This document shows, in pieces, positions 1 to 6,950 of a DNA stretch of 10,264 nt. Both the position numbers and the translations under genes were made by a program. Within the stretch, counting starts at the first letter, position 1. Each line of letters begins with the position of its first letter. The notes under the pieces were generated by a model that worked only from the letters and a program-made list of their open reading frames with translations, did no database searches and was not told where the DNA came from. Origin of the DNA: Tannerellaceae bacterium (GTDB lineage: Bacteria; Bacteroidota; Bacteroidia; Bacteroidales; Tannerellaceae); the NCBI GenBank assembly GCA_031273385.1, contig JAISRY010000060.1, positions 1 to 10,264 of the forward strand, read 5' to 3'.

Positions 1-1
1 T

Positions 2-97
2 TATATTACACCGCTACGCAAACAAGGCAAATTAGAATACACTATTCCTGAAATGCCTAATCACCCCAAACAGGCATATCGTACTGCAAATAAGTAG
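2..97 (+). CDS. 3' end of a gene cut by the window start; probable winged-helix C-terminus of an AlbA_2/RecG-like ATP-binding protein
   Basis: The second forward frame is open from the window edge to a TAG at 95-97, giving 31 residues that include ITPLRKQGKLEYTIPEMP and end in YRTANK. The pattern 'Y-[IL]-x-P-L-x-x-x-G-K-[LI]-x-x-T-I-P-x-x-P-x-x-x-x-Q-x-Y' is what I associate with the terminal winged-helix segment of Bacteroidota proteins annotated as putative transcriptional regulators or ATP-binding proteins with an AlbA_2 (schlafen-like) domain, and of some Fic proteins. That match is from memory of the family style. Only the tail is visible, so catalytic domains and function cannot be judged. 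It ends 11 nt before the methyltransferase start. A chance open frame of this length is possible, but the motif argues against it. Confidence 0.5.
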   Translation, partial: YITPLRKQGKLEYTIPEMPNHPKQAYRTANK

Positions 98-105
98 TAT
101 ATTTG
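98..105 (+). promoter_or_regulatory. Candidate -7 promoter element TATATTTG
   Basis: TATATTTG matches the Bacteroidota -7 consensus TAnnTTTG exactly, just after the preceding stop codon. No TTG/TTTG -33 element is visible 17-23 nt upstream. Transcription would start almost at the ATG at 109, which would favour translation from the in-frame ATG at 121. It may be a chance match in AT-rich DNA. Confidence 0.25.
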
Positions 106-108
106 AGC

Positions 109-822
109 ATGAAAGTGAATATGGGTTGGTATAGGAGGATACGCCATTGTAAGGGGCACGGGGTTCATTCGCCTTTTGTTTATGATTTTATAACGAAGGT
201 TGTTGATGAGAGGTGTCCGTATTATTGTTTTGGGGATATTGAGGTGGTCAGGAAGCGGCTTTTGGGGGATAAGGCTGTTGGGCGGCTTGTCCGGAGGGAG
301 GCGGTTGATCCTAAGCGGGGGGCGTTGCTTTTTAGGATCGCCCATTATTTTAAGGTACGGAATATTGTGCAGATTGGGTCTTGCATGGGGCTTTCTACGT
401 TGTATCTTACTTCGTATAACGGCGGTTTGAGATGTGTTGTTTTGGAGCGTGTTCCGGCGTATGCTTCCGTTTCCCGCCAGGTGTATGACGAGGCGGCGCG
501 TACGCCGGTCGATCTTCGCGTGGGTGACTGTAAGGCGCTTTTGCCGGAGGCTTTGATTGAGCTGGAAAGGGTCGATCTTGTTTATGTTCATACCTTATTT
601 GAAGAAAATGATATGGAGTGGTTGTTTAATGCCTGCCTGAAGTATGTACATACACGTACAATCTGTATATTTGACGGCATTAAGGCGACTGCCGGGATGC
701 GTAAATTCTGGAAAACGGTATGCGCCCATCCGGACGTGACGGTGACGGTGGATTTGTATTCTATGGGTGTCGTCTTTTTTGACAGGAAATGGCATAAGCG
801 GAATTATACGGTTTATTTTTAA
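109..822 (+). CDS. Class I SAM-dependent methyltransferase (O-methyltransferase-like), Bacteroidota-specific type
   Basis: The 237-residue product has no signal peptide and is probably cytoplasmic. It begins with a basic segment followed by HGVHSPFVYDFITKVV (about residues 18-32), a start typical of uncharacterised Bacteroidota methyltransferases. The SAM-binding motif I region is VQIGSCMGLSTLYL (87-100), with the acidic motif II at VVLER (110-114). VDLVYVH (155-161) and ICIFDGI (185-191) occupy the strand positions where O-methyltransferases carry metal- or substrate-binding acidic residues; the histidine at 161 replaces the usual aspartate. The substrate is unknown. The open frame extends to a TTG at 103, but ATG 109 or ATG 121 (MGWYRRIRH) is a more natural start. 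The adenosyltransferase gene follows after 13 nt, suggesting co-transcription. The fold assignment is fairly secure; the reaction is not. Confidence 0.8.
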   Translation: MKVNMGWYRRIRHCKGHGVHSPFVYDFITKVVDERCPYYCFGDIEVVRKRLLGDKAVGRLVRREAVDPKRGALLFRIAHYFKVRNIVQIGSCMGLSTLYLTSYNGGLRCVVLERVPAYASVSRQVYDEAARTPVDLRVGDCKALLPEALIELERVDLVYVHTLFEENDMEWLFNACLKYVHTRTICIFDGIKATAGMRKFWKTVCAHPDVTVTVDLYSMGVVFFDRKWHKRNYTVYF

Positions 823-835
823 TATATTATCGAAG

Positions 836-1402
836 ATGAAAAGCAGGGTATATACAAGGAGTGGAGATAAGGGGTCGACGTCGTTGGTCGGCGGGAAACG
901 GGTGTCGAAAGCGGACAAACGGATTGAAAGTTATGGAACGGTTGACGAGCTGAACTCTTTTATCGGTTTGTTGATGACGGAGCTGACGGAGGCGGCTGAC
1001 GTTGATTTCCTGAGGTTCGTACAGCATAAGCTGTTCTCTATCGGTTCCTATCTGGCGACCGACCGGGGCAGTACGGAGCTAAGGGTGGAGAGCCGGGTGA
1101 CGGCGGAGAGCGTCACATGGGTGGAGGAGGAGATAGACCGGATAGACGGCGCTCTTCCGAAGATGACGGGTTTTGTTTTGCCGGGGGGCAGTCGTGCGGC
1201 GGCTTTGGCGCATGTTTGCCGTACGGTTTGCCGCCGCGCCGAACGGCGGATATATGAGGTAAATGAGGCGGATGAGGTGGAAGATCATGTGTTGATGTTT
1301 GTTAACCGTTTGTCGGATTATTTGTTTGTTTTGGCGCGTAAAGAGTGTATAAAGAATAATGGTAAAGAAATTCTTTGGGATTATCTTGTATCTAAGAAAT
1401 AA
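836..1402 (+). CDS. Cob(I)alamin adenosyltransferase, PduO/MMAB type
   Basis: This cytoplasmic enzyme of 188 residues transfers the adenosyl group of ATP to cob(I)alamin, making adenosylcobalamin for B12-dependent mutases such as methylmalonyl-CoA mutase. The PduO-family ATP-binding signature is at the N-terminus: YTRSGDKGSTSLVGGKRVSK (residues 6-25), followed by R29-I-E-S-Y-G-T-V-D-E-L-N40. The second signature, R129-T-V-C-R-R-A-E-R-R138, and N157-R-L-S-D161 are also present and are typical of the trimeric four-helix-bundle active site. Length fits the family. The reading frame is open upstream to an ATG at 767, but that would overlap the methyltransferase. ATG 836, two residues before the conserved S-R-V-Y-T-R, is the clear start. 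The same transcript probably carries the methyltransferase. The promoter of the next gene lies across the 3' end of this one. Confidence 0.95.
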   Translation: MKSRVYTRSGDKGSTSLVGGKRVSKADKRIESYGTVDELNSFIGLLMTELTEAADVDFLRFVQHKLFSIGSYLATDRGSTELRVESRVTAESVTWVEEEIDRIDGALPKMTGFVLPGGSRAAALAHVCRTVCRRAERRIYEVNEADEVEDHVLMFVNRLSDYLFVLARKECIKNNGKEILWDYLVSKK

Positions 1403-1415
1403 AGTTATATTTTTG
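1386..1415 (+). promoter_or_regulatory. Bacteroidota-type promoter for the DUF2795 gene
   Basis: TTG at 1386-1388 (-33) is followed by 19 nt and then TATTTTTG at 1408-1415 (-7), which fits TAnnTTTG exactly, with a C after it as is common. The -33 element lies inside the last codons of the adenosyltransferase gene. Transcription would begin near 1420-1424, leaving a leader of roughly 45 nt before the ATG at 1469. Confidence 0.6.
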
Positions 1416-1423
1416 CGGAAAAA

Positions 1424-1451
1424 TTAGGAAACCTAACCACACAGGTGGTTA
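1424..1451 (+). promoter_or_regulatory. 5' leader with two overlapping, mutually exclusive hairpins
   Basis: Two perfect inverted repeats share bases. Hairpin A is TTAGG (1424-1428), loop AAA, CCTAA (1432-1436). Hairpin B is TAACCAC (1434-1440), loop ACAG, GTGGTTA (1445-1451). Bases 1434-1436 (TAA) belong to both, so only one can form at a time. They sit between the predicted transcription start and the DUF2795 start codon, 17 nt upstream of the ATG. Neither is followed by a T run, so neither looks like a terminator. A regulatory role is inference only. Confidence 0.35.
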
Positions 1452-1468
1452 TTAATATTTAAACAACT

Positions 1469-1690
1469 ATGTATTGGACATTAGAATTAGCGTCGAAGTT
1501 AGAAGATGCGCCATGGCCGGCGACAAAGGATGAGTTGATAGATTATGCGCAACGGTCGGGCGCCCCTTTAGAGGTGATTGAGAATTTACAGGAGATGGAG
1601 GATGAGGGTGAAATCTATGAATGTATGGAGGATATCTGGCCTGATTATCCAAGTAAGGAAGACTTCTTTTTCAATGAAGAGGAGTATTAA
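1469..1690 (+). CDS. Small acidic DUF2795-type protein
   Basis: The 73-residue product is soluble and strongly acidic: 22 Asp/Glu against 4 Lys/Arg. Residues 15-61 (PWPATKDELIDYAQRSGAP, VIENLQEM, then IYECMEDIWPDYP) fit the DUF2795 pattern of a short 'FPA-x-K-x-E-L-x-x-x-A-x-x-x-x-A-P' helix-turn unit. The function of DUF2795 proteins is not established. The acidic C-terminus (NEEEY) is disordered-looking. The gene has its own promoter and leader and is closed by a strong terminator, so it appears to be expressed alone, apart from the adenosyltransferase upstream and porP downstream. No clear Shine-Dalgarno is seen, as usual in this phylum. The start is the only ATG that keeps the whole domain. 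Confidence 0.8.
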   Translation: MYWTLELASKLEDAPWPATKDELIDYAQRSGAPLEVIENLQEMEDEGEIYECMEDIWPDYPSKEDFFFNEEEY

Positions 1691-1728
1691 CCATGTAATT
1701 TCAAAAACACATACGTATTGATATGTTG

Positions 1729-1771
1729 ACGAGGTGGTAGCTTTTGGGCTGCTCTACCTCGTTTGTTTTTT
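1729..1771 (+). terminator. Rho-independent terminator after the DUF2795 gene
   Basis: ACGAGGT (1729-1735) pairs perfectly with ACCTCGT (1756-1762). The stem extends by a G-T and a G-C pair, and AGC/GCT can close the upper loop around TTTTGG. It is followed by a T-rich run (TTTGTTTTTT to 1771). It lies 38 nt after the stop codon and separates this unit from the T9SS operon. Confidence 0.88.
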
Positions 1772-1833
1772 AATACGGCATACAATTTATTGCTTTTTGA
1801 ACCGTTTCGTACTGTAAGGGCTGAAGAAATCCC

Positions 1834-1841
1834 TATTTTTC
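1834..1841 (+). promoter_or_regulatory. Weak candidate -7 element for the porP operon
   Basis: TATTTTTC differs from TAnnTTTG only at the last base and lies 19 nt before the porP ATG. No convincing TTG lies at the right distance upstream. A weak AGGG/CCCT inverted repeat (1817-1834) sits just before it. In Porphyromonas gingivalis, por transcription depends on the PorX/PorY system and the ECF factor SigP, so a non-consensus promoter would not be surprising. The real start site cannot be read from the sequence. Confidence 0.25.
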
Positions 1842-1860
1842 GGAACAGTTAATAGACAGG

Positions 1861-2808
1861 ATGAAAAGACTTTTTCTTCTTATTATCGTTTTAGCGGTTT
1901 GTATGACCGGCGTTGTACGGGCGCAATACGATGCGCAGTTGAGCCAGTATTTTATGGCGATGGGCTATTATAATCCGGCTTATGCGGGAACGACCGGCGA
2001 TTTGAACGCTTTTGCTTTGCACCGCCAGCAATGGATCGGTATAAAGGGGGCGCCCAAATCGTTTTTCGTTACCGGCGATATGCCTTTGAGGGTGGGGAAG
2101 TCGAATCTCGGCATCGGGCTGAACCTGTTCACCGAACGTATCGGGTTGTTTCAAAACACCAACGTTGCCGGGCAGTTGGCCTATAAACAGAAGCTGTTTG
2201 GCGGTACGTTGAGTATCGGGTTACAGCTCGGTATTGCGAACGTCTCTTTTGACGGGACGAAAGTGTATATCCCCGAATCCGATTACCATGAGAAAGAGGA
2301 CGAAGCGATTCCGACTTCGGAGGTGAACGGGATGGGATTGGACATGAACGCCGGGCTGTATTACACGCATAAGCATTTTTATATCGGCATGGCCTCCACC
2401 CACGTTATGGAGCCGGAGCTGGAATTGGAGGAAAATATCTCCACCTATATCGGAAGGGCGTATAATTTAACAGCCGGATACAATATTCAGTTAAAGAACC
2501 CGTTGTATGAATTGCAGCCTTCGGTTTTCGTGAAGACGGATATACAGAGCTTTCAGGCGGATATAACGGCGCGGCTGGTATATAATAAGATGTTTAACGG
2601 AGGGGTGTCGTGGCGGGTGAACGAATCGGTCATTGTGATGTTGGGGGTCGTATTCGGAAATATCCAGGCCGGATATGCGTATGATTTCCCGACGACGCCT
2701 ATCCTGAAAGGAAGTAGCGGCAGCCACGAACTGATGATCAGGTTTAAGGTGAAACTGAATAAGATGAAGACAGGACAATACAAACATAAAAGTGTACGTA
2801 TATTATAA
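1861..2808 (+). CDS. porP: Type IX secretion system outer-membrane protein PorP (SprF family)
   Basis: The 315-residue product has a signal peptide (MKRLFLLIIVLAV, cleavage probably after VRA at residue 21), then the family hallmark DAQLSQYFMAMGYYNPAYAG (24-43) and QQWIGIKGAPKSFF (56-69). The rest alternates short amphipathic strands with turns, as expected for an outer-membrane beta-barrel, and ends with HELMIRF and the family-like terminus KSVRIL. An acidic loop (SDYHEKEDE) lies mid-protein. PorP/SprF proteins associate with the PorK/PorN ring and are needed for T9SS secretion or for attachment of cargo at the surface. It is the first gene of the por operon and ends 6 nt before porK. The signal peptide and position support ATG 1861. 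Confidence 0.95.
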   Translation: MKRLFLLIIVLAVCMTGVVRAQYDAQLSQYFMAMGYYNPAYAGTTGDLNAFALHRQQWIGIKGAPKSFFVTGDMPLRVGKSNLGIGLNLFTERIGLFQNTNVAGQLAYKQKLFGGTLSIGLQLGIANVSFDGTKVYIPESDYHEKEDEAIPTSEVNGMGLDMNAGLYYTHKHFYIGMASTHVMEPELELEENISTYIGRAYNLTAGYNIQLKNPLYELQPSVFVKTDIQSFQADITARLVYNKMFNGGVSWRVNESVIVMLGVVFGNIQAGYAYDFPTTPILKGSSGSHELMIRFKVKLNKMKTGQYKHKSVRIL

Positions 2809-2814
2809 AAGTAT

Positions 2815-4242
2815 ATGAAAAAAGTATTCTTACTACTTGTGGTAACAGCTCTCATCGCTTCTTGCGGCAGATCCCGGATGGGTGGCGGAGGGGAAGTGAG
2901 CGGGGCAAGGACGGTAGCCGTCAGGGAACCGTCGCCGTTTGGTATGGTTTTGATCAAACGGGGCGCGTTTGACATGGGGCCGTCCGATAAAGACTCCTTA
3001 TGGGGGCTGGCGGCCGAGACAAAAGGCGTATCGTTCGACGCTTTCTGGATGGACCAGACGGAGATAACGAACGCCAAATACCGCCAGTTTGTCTATTGGG
3101 TGCGCGATTCCATTATCCGCGAACGGCTGGCCGATCCCGCCTACGGAGGGAATGACCTGTTCAAAATAACGGAAGACCGGTACGGGGAGCCTGTGACGCC
3201 TTACCTGGACTGGAGCCGCCCTATCCCCTGGAAACGGGCAAACGAAGACGAGCTGCGCGCCATCGAGAGTGTCTATTATACCCATCCCGTGACCGGCGAA
3301 AAGAAGCTGGACGGAAAGCAGATGCTGTATCGTTACGACTGGTTTGATTATACTTCGGCCGCTTTGCGCAAGCACAGGCTTGACCCTTCGGAACGTGTCC
3401 GTAATACGGATATCGTCATTGACCCGGCCGAGGTGATTATGATTTCCAAAGATACGGCCTACGTGGATGAAGAGGGGCGCGTCGTGAACGAGACCATTAC
3501 CCGTCCCTTAGGCGGGGAGTGGGATTTCCTGCATACCCGTATCGTGGGTGTCTATCCGGATGAGACCTGCTGGGTGAACGATTTCAACAATGCCTACAAC
3601 GAGCCTTATATGCGGATGTACTTTTCCCATCCCGGATATGACGATTATCCCGTAGTGGGCGTTTCGTGGGAACAGGCTACCGCTTTTTGCGTATGGAGGA
3701 CGAACCTTTTTAAGGCGTCGATGAATCTGCCGGATGGGCAAACGATCGAGCCGTTCCGCCTGCCGACGGAGGGCGAATGGGAATATGCGGCGCGTACGGG
3801 AAAGAACGAGTATAAATACCCCTGGGCAACGGACGAGCTGCAAACCGGCAAAGGATGCTTTCTTGGTAATTTTAAGCCCGGAGACGGCAATTACACCGAA
3901 GACGGCCACCTGGTCACTTCGCGCGTAGGCTCTTTCTCCCCCAACGAATTTGGGTTGTACGATATGGCCGGCAATGTGGCGGAATGGACATCTACCGTCT
4001 ATTCCGAATCAGGCCCGAGCCAGATGAACGATATGAATCCCGATTTGCGCTACAATGCGGCAAAGGAAGATCCGTATGCCATGAAGAAAAAGGTCGTGCG
4101 CGGAGGCTCGTGGAAAGACGTCGCCCAGTTTATCCGTTCGGATATGCGTACCTTTGAATACCAGAATGAAACCCGTTCGTATATCGGTTTCCGTTGCGCA
4201 CGTACGCAAATAGGGTTTTCACGTTCGAAAGGGAATAAATAA
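2815..4242 (+). CDS. porK: Type IX secretion system ring lipoprotein PorK/GldK (FGE-sulfatase fold)
   Basis: The 475-residue lipoprotein has a signal peptide with lipobox I14-A-S-C17, so it should be acylated at C17 and held at the periplasmic face of the outer membrane. There it forms the large T9SS ring with PorN. The body is a formylglycine-generating-enzyme-like (SUMF1) domain: GMVLIKRGAFDMG (43-55), FWMDQTEITNAKYRQF (77-92), RLPTEGEWEYAAR (315-327), FGLYDMAGNVAEW (379-391), VVRGGSW (427-433) and GFRCAR (458-463). The cysteine pair used by true FGE enzymes just after the RGGS motif is absent (here W-K-D-V-A-Q-F-I), so it is structural and not catalytic, as known for GldK/PorK. A roughly 100-residue insertion (about 115-240) breaks the fold, as in other family members. 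It lies between porP and porL. Confidence 0.96.
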   Translation: MKKVFLLLVVTALIASCGRSRMGGGGEVSGARTVAVREPSPFGMVLIKRGAFDMGPSDKDSLWGLAAETKGVSFDAFWMDQTEITNAKYRQFVYWVRDSIIRERLADPAYGGNDLFKITEDRYGEPVTPYLDWSRPIPWKRANEDELRAIESVYYTHPVTGEKKLDGKQMLYRYDWFDYTSAALRKHRLDPSERVRNTDIVIDPAEVIMISKDTAYVDEEGRVVNETITRPLGGEWDFLHTRIVGVYPDETCWVNDFNNAYNEPYMRMYFSHPGYDDYPVVGVSWEQATAFCVWRTNLFKASMNLPDGQTIEPFRLPTEGEWEYAARTGKNEYKYPWATDELQTGKGCFLGNFKPGDGNYTEDGHLVTSRVGSFSPNEFGLYDMAGNVAEWTSTVYSESGPSQMNDMNPDLRYNAAKEDPYAMKKKVVRGGSWKDVAQFIRSDMRTFEYQNETRSYIGFRCARTQIGFSRSKGNK

Positions 4243-4282
4243 ATCAGCATAGATTAGAAGAAAAGAATTAATTTCAAAAGAG

Positions 4283-5353
4283 ATGGGAAAGTATAAAAGA
4301 TATAAAAACAGGATAGAGATGTTCCTTTCCAGCGAAAGGGGAAAACGTGTGTTGAACTTCCTTTATAGCTGGGGAGCCTCTGTCGTTATCTTGGGGACGT
4401 TGTTCAAAATCCTGCATCTTCCTTATGGGAATATGATGATTTCGATAGGGATGATCACGGAATTCTTTGTGTTTTTTGTATTCGGATTCGAACAGCCGAG
4501 CAGTGATTACCGCTGGGAAGACGTTTTTCCCGTATTGAAATCAAAGAACCCCCTCGACCGTCCGGAATTTACGCCAGCGGCTAACGCAGGCGGCGGTACG
4601 GGAGGCGGAGGAAACTTCGGAGGCGGCGGTGGCGGAAACTTCACGGGTGAAGGATACGCGGCAGGCGGAGAAAACGTGGCGGAAAGCGGCGGCTTCGCCG
4701 GAGGCGGAAACTTCGGCGGTGGCGGAGGCGGCTTTGCCGGAGGAGGGAACTTCGGAGGCGGAGGCTTCACCGGCGGAGGTGGAGGTTTTGCCGGAGGCGG
4801 TGGAGGTGGCTTTGCCGGAGGCGCAGGTTTCGCCGGAGTGGAGAGCTTGTCGGAAGATGATTCCAAAAACCTCTCTGCCGGTATACAGAAGCTGCTTGAT
4901 GCTGCCGACCAGATAGCGAAAATGCCCCAGCTTACCGATGCTACGCAGAAATACCTTGAACAGTTGGCCGCCATTGCCGGCGATATGGAGCGTTTCGGTT
5001 CGATTACCCATTCGCTGTCAAACATATCCGACGGCATCAACCGCAGTTCGCAAGGCTATGTGCAGCAGATGGAGATGCTGAGCCGCAATGTCGCCGGGCT
5101 GAATACGATCTATGAGGTACAGCTGAGGGGGATCAGTGCGCAAATCAGCTCCATAGAACATATCAACGCCGGGCTGAACCGCATCAAGGACTTGTATGAC
5201 GGTTCGATTGTCGACAGCTCCGTATTCCGCGCCGAAACAGAAAAGATGGCGCAACAACTGACGCAACTGAACCAGGTTTACAGCCGCCTGTTACAGGCTA
5301 TGACGGTGAATATGGGCGTTCCCGTCATGCCGAATCCATATCAAACAAAATAA
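4283..5353 (+). CDS. porL: Type IX secretion system inner-membrane motor protein PorL/GldL, with glycine-rich insert
   Basis: The 356-residue protein has two transmembrane helices near the N-terminus (about 24-45 and 50-69) and a large cytoplasmic C-terminal region. With the TM helix of PorM it forms the proton-motive-force-driven motor of the T9SS. The TM1 lysine (K42, in TLFKILH) and TM2 glutamate (E60, in GMITEFFVFF) align by eye with residues shown to matter for GldL energy coupling in Flavobacterium johnsoniae. Residues 86-100 are a short linker. Residues 103-185 are an unusual Gly-rich tract (50 of 83 Gly), followed by a helical domain (about 186-340) with heptad-like leucine spacing. 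The protein is longer than F. johnsoniae GldL (a little over 200 residues) and P. gingivalis PorL (about 310), largely because of this tract. It starts 40 nt after porK and ends 6 nt before porM. Confidence 0.95.
   Translation: MGKYKRYKNRIEMFLSSERGKRVLNFLYSWGASVVILGTLFKILHLPYGNMMISIGMITEFFVFFVFGFEQPSSDYRWEDVFPVLKSKNPLDRPEFTPAANAGGGTGGGGNFGGGGGGNFTGEGYAAGGENVAESGGFAGGGNFGGGGGGFAGGGNFGGGGFTGGGGGFAGGGGGGFAGGAGFAGVESLSEDDSKNLSAGIQKLLDAADQIAKMPQLTDATQKYLEQLAAIAGDMERFGSITHSLSNISDGINRSSQGYVQQMEMLSRNVAGLNTIYEVQLRGISAQISSIEHINAGLNRIKDLYDGSIVDSSVFRAETEKMAQQLTQLNQVYSRLLQAMTVNMGVPVMPNPYQTK
4589..4837 (+). repeat. Imperfect GGN-codon repeat encoding the PorL glycine-rich tract
   Basis: This in-frame low-complexity tract encodes imperfect copies of F-[AT]-G(3-6) and N-F-G(4-6). 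The clearest tandem pair is GFAGGGNFGGGGG (residues 137-149, from base 4691) followed by GFAGGGNFGGGG (150-161, from base 4730). Copies differ at third codon positions (GGC, GGA, GGT, GGG mixed), so the glycines are maintained at protein level and the tract is not a fresh, pure DNA duplication. Every glycine codon is GGN, so the opposite strand reads as proline-rich. Confidence 0.9.
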
Positions 5354-5359
5354 GAAGAG

Positions 5360-6937
5360 ATGGCAGTAGGAAACAATCCGAATTCACCTCGTCAGAAGAT
5401 GATCAATCTGATGTATCTGGTGTTCATTGCCATGATGGTGCTTAACGTGTCGTCGGAGGTGCTGGATGGCTTTGTGCTGGTGGAAGACTCTTTGCACAAC
5501 TCCATCGACAACTCGATGCAACGGAACGAAATCGTAGAGAATGAGTTGAAGAAGTCGTACGATAACAACCCTGAAAAGGTCAGGGTATGGTACGAAAGGG
5601 GGTTACGGGTAAAGGCGCTTTCCGACAGCCTGTATAACTACATACAGGACTTGAAAGTCCAGATCGTGAAAGTGGCGGACGGCAGCAAAGGGGATGTGCT
5701 GGACATCAACCATAAGGACGACCTCGAAGCGGCTTCCCGCATCATGTTGGCTCCCATAAGCGGGCAAGGCCGGAAGTTGAGGGAGTCGATCGAGACATAC
5801 CGTAAAACGATGGCCGGCATGATCAGTGATCCCGAAAAGACGAAGATCCTGGAATCCACCCTGAGTACCACCGTCAGGAAGACGGGAATCAATACCAGGA
5901 CATGGGAAGAGGCCATGTTCGAGAATATGCCGGTGGCGGCTGCCGTCACCATGCTGACGAAGCTACAGAGCGATATCCGCGCAGCGGAGGGCGAAGTGAT
6001 TACCAACCTGTTGACCAGTGTGGATGTCGGCGATAGCCGTGTCAATGTGATCACGGCGCAGGTCATACCCGAAAGCCGGATTGTGGTCAGCGGTACCGAT
6101 TATAAGGCGGCGGTCGTCCTCTCGGCCATCGACTCCACCCAGCAGCCTACGGTCTACCTGGGCGAGGGGGACATCAACCGGATACCTCCCGAAGACCGGG
6201 GCGTTTTCTCCATACGGACAAGCGCTACGGGTAATTTCACCGCCAAAGGGCGCGTGGAGATGATGGGGAATGACGGGCAGATGATGGTACGCAGCTTTGA
6301 AAGCGATTATATGGTGATCGAACCCAGTGCGACGGTGGCTCCCGTCAAGATGAACGTCTTGTATACCGGGTATGACAACCCTCTCCGTATCGCCGTACCG
6401 GGCATACCCAACGCCAGCGTATCGGCGTCGATGACGAACGGCGTATTGCTGGATAAGGGTAGCGGTATGTGGGAAGCCCGTCCGGCAACGGCGGGAACGC
6501 CTGCCGTCGTCACCGTCAATGCACGGATGGCCGACGGAAGAGTGGTTCAGATGGGGAGTACCTCGTTCCGCGTCTTGCCATTGCCTCCCCCCGTCCCCTA
6601 TATAGCCTATAAGGATCAGAACGGGACGATGCGCAAATTCAAAGGCGGCTCGATCGCCAAACGCAGCCTGATCGAGGCGGACGGTATTTTGGCCGCTTAC
6701 GACGACGACCTGCTGGATGCGGTGTTTACGGTCGTCCGGTTTGAACTGAACTTTTACGACTCGTTCGGGAATATGATCCCCCAACAGTCGCCCGATACGC
6801 ACTTTACCGAACGGCAAAAGGCCGAGATACGCAATTTACCCAAAGGGAAACGGTTCTATGTTTCCCGCGTCGTGGTCAGAACCCCGGAGGGTAGCGAACA
6901 GGCCTTGTCAACAACTCTTGAAGTAATTATAAACTAA
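5360..6937 (+). CDS. porM: Type IX secretion system motor/periplasmic spindle protein PorM/GldM
   Basis: The 525-residue protein is close in length to P. gingivalis PorM (about 516). It has a short cytoplasmic start, one transmembrane helix (about 14-34, MINLMYLVFIAMMVLNV) and a long periplasmic part. The PorM dimer is threaded through the PorL pentamer and spans the periplasm to contact the PorK/PorN ring, passing on motor torque. Helical domain 1 (about 36-220) includes the conserved TWEEAMFENMPVAAAVTMLT (181-200). Then come beta-rich domains typical of the D2-D4 series, including MNVLYTGYDNPLRIAVPGIP (331-350) and a proline-rich linker LPLPPPVPYIAY (406-417) before the last domain. ATG 5360 lies 6 nt after porL. 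The AGAAGAG just upstream overlaps the expected ribosome-binding position but is not a canonical site. Confidence 0.96.
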   Translation: MAVGNNPNSPRQKMINLMYLVFIAMMVLNVSSEVLDGFVLVEDSLHNSIDNSMQRNEIVENELKKSYDNNPEKVRVWYERGLRVKALSDSLYNYIQDLKVQIVKVADGSKGDVLDINHKDDLEAASRIMLAPISGQGRKLRESIETYRKTMAGMISDPEKTKILESTLSTTVRKTGINTRTWEEAMFENMPVAAAVTMLTKLQSDIRAAEGEVITNLLTSVDVGDSRVNVITAQVIPESRIVVSGTDYKAAVVLSAIDSTQQPTVYLGEGDINRIPPEDRGVFSIRTSATGNFTAKGRVEMMGNDGQMMVRSFESDYMVIEPSATVAPVKMNVLYTGYDNPLRIAVPGIPNASVSASMTNGVLLDKGSGMWEARPATAGTPAVVTVNARMADGRVVQMGSTSFRVLPLPPPVPYIAYKDQNGTMRKFKGGSIAKRSLIEADGILAAYDDDLLDAVFTVVRFELNFYDSFGNMIPQQSPDTHFTERQKAEIRNLPKGKRFYVSRVVVRTPEGSEQALSTTLEVIIN

Positions 6938-6950
6938 GATATCATTTGAT

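Noticed and set aside
61..591. A 176-codon minus-strand open frame over the methyltransferase
   Set aside because: The composition (Asn, Ile, Pro and Arg rich without hydrophobic patterning) is that of a shadow frame, and the + strand encodes a coherent methyltransferase.
4507..5040. A 177-codon minus-strand open frame encoding a proline-rich (PPPAKPPPP) protein, and an overlapping 156-codon frame
   Set aside because: They are the antisense of the PorL glycine tract: GGN codons read as CCN on the other strand and stop codons are rare in such GC-rich repeats. The + strand frame is a recognisable PorL.
5963..6817. A 284-codon minus-strand open frame inside porM
   Set aside because: It lies wholly antisense to conserved PorM domains, is rich in His/Arg with no recognisable domain, and has no promoter or ribosome-binding context.
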